This document shows, piece after piece, positions 4,425 through 5,114 of a stretch of DNA of 5,114 nt (positions are counted from its first letter, which is position 1; every line of letters starts with the position of its first letter). The translations under genes were made by a program, and so were the position numbers. The notes under the pieces were generated by a model. The model had not been told where the DNA came from. It was given only the letters and a program-made list of their open reading frames with translations, and did no database searches. The stretch covers positions 1 through 5,114 of the forward strand of contig CABMGU010000037.1 of NCBI GenBank assembly GCA_902385765.1. Direction: 5' to 3'. This DNA comes from an uncultured archaeon (GTDB lineage: Archaea; Nanobdellota; Nanobdellia; Woesearchaeales; ARS49).

Positions 4425-5114
4425 ATGGGCGTCAACTTCAAGGACATCATAATCAAGCATCCGATAACACTAGAACAACTATCAGGCAAAATTCTCATAG
4501 TAGACGGAAACAACATGCTGTACCAATTCCTAAGCAACATAAGAGCAAGAGACGGAACCTTATTCACAGACCACAACGGACACGTAACCAGCCATTTGAT
4601 AGGATTGTTTGCAAGAGTTACTAATTTGATGCAAAAAAACATCAAACTCGCATTCTGCTTTGACGGACAAGTACCAGAACTAAAACACAAAGAACTACAA
4701 AAAAGAGCAGAAGTCAAAATAGAAGCACAAAAAAAGTATGAAGAAGCACTTGCAATAGAAGACAAAGAAGAAATGAAAAAATACGCAGCAAGAACATCAC
4801 GCCTAACAAAAGAAATGATAACACAAGCAAAAGAACTATTGACCGCGCTAGGCATACCGTGGGTGCAGGCGCCAAGCGAAGGAGAAGCACAAGCATCATT
4901 CATAGTCAGACAAGGACACGGATGGGCAGTATCATCACAAGACTACGACAGCCTACTATACGGAACACCAAGACTAATACAAAATTTATCCATAGAAGGC
5001 AGAAGAAAAATCCCGGGAAAACTCGCATTCAAAACAATAGAGCCAACGCTCACAGATTTAGAAGAGAATTTGAAAGCACTCGGACTAACAAGAGAACAAC
5101 TAACATACTTAGCA
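4425..5114 (+). CDS. fen: Flap endonuclease 1 (FEN1), cut by window end
   Basis: FEN1 removes 5' flaps during Okazaki fragment maturation and long-patch base excision repair, working with PCNA. The first 230 residues are present. They start MGV, as usual in this family, whose residue Gly2 becomes the N-terminus. Catalytic acids are visible: Asp27 (VDGNNMLYQF), Asp80 (FDGQVPELK), Glu152 and Glu154 (PSEGEAQAS), Asp173 and Asp175 (SSQDYDSLLYG). Between them is the helical clamp/cap region (about 85-135, Lys/Glu-rich). The helix-hairpin-helix, the last metal-binding Asp and the C-terminal PCNA-interacting peptide would lie beyond 5114. AGGTG upstream and a one-base gap to the preceding stop point to an operon with the winged-helix/nuclease-like gene. 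Confidence 0.96.
   Translation, partial: MGVNFKDIIIKHPITLEQLSGKILIVDGNNMLYQFLSNIRARDGTLFTDHNGHVTSHLIGLFARVTNLMQKNIKLAFCFDGQVPELKHKELQKRAEVKIEAQKKYEEALAIEDKEEMKKYAARTSRLTKEMITQAKELLTALGIPWVQAPSEGEAQASFIVRQGHGWAVSSQDYDSLLYGTPRLIQNLSIEGRRKIPGKLAFKTIEPTLTDLEENLKALGLTREQLTYLA

Overview
The window comes from an archaeal chromosome. It encodes transcription factor E, a Hjc-type Holliday junction resolvase, an HMf-type histone, an archaeal-type homotetrameric tRNA-splicing endonuclease, RNase Z and FEN1. Promoters are of the TATA/BRE type, and several genes appear to lack a 5' leader. Tight packing, small proteins, A-rich coding strands and euryarchaeal-style histone and TFE make a DPANN (Woesearchaeota/Pacearchaeota-like) or other small-genome euryarchaeal-type lineage my best guess. 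That placement is inference; no marker phylogeny could be run.

Layout. Positions 3-62 hold the tail of an unidentified plus-strand gene. Its stop overlaps the start of a small, degenerate IF2B-family gene (62-625). That gene runs 71 bp into the 3' end of the convergent tfe gene. tfe (555-1076) and hjc (1114-1509) are both on the minus strand, hjc upstream, with a tfe TATA box lying on the hjc stop codon. The 1510-1730 region between hjc and the divergent histone gene (1731-1949) holds a compact structured element (A). The histone gene abuts the convergent rnz gene (1950-2840) with no spacer. rnz and endA (2909-3436) diverge from a 68-bp region with back-to-back TATA boxes, so two tRNA-maturation enzymes share one control region. 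After endA, a 147-bp gap holds a second structured element (B) and the promoter of an uncharacterised gene (3584-4423). That gene appears to encode a winged-helix domain, a Pro/Lys/Thr linker and a PD-(D/E)XK-like domain. One base after its stop begins fen1 (4425 onward, cut by the window end), so the two are very likely co-transcribed.

Themes: transcription initiation (TFE), chromatin (histone), recombination and repair (Hjc, FEN1 and the new nuclease-like protein) and tRNA maturation (RNase Z, EndA). The most noteworthy items are the two intergenic elements A and B. Both can be drawn as a three-way junction made of one closing helix and two tight hairpins, and B has an alternative, mutually exclusive pairing. 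The second is the undescribed wHTH plus nuclease-like partner of FEN1. No tRNA, rRNA, CRISPR array or transposase gene was seen, and no gene-free stretch exceeds 300 bases.
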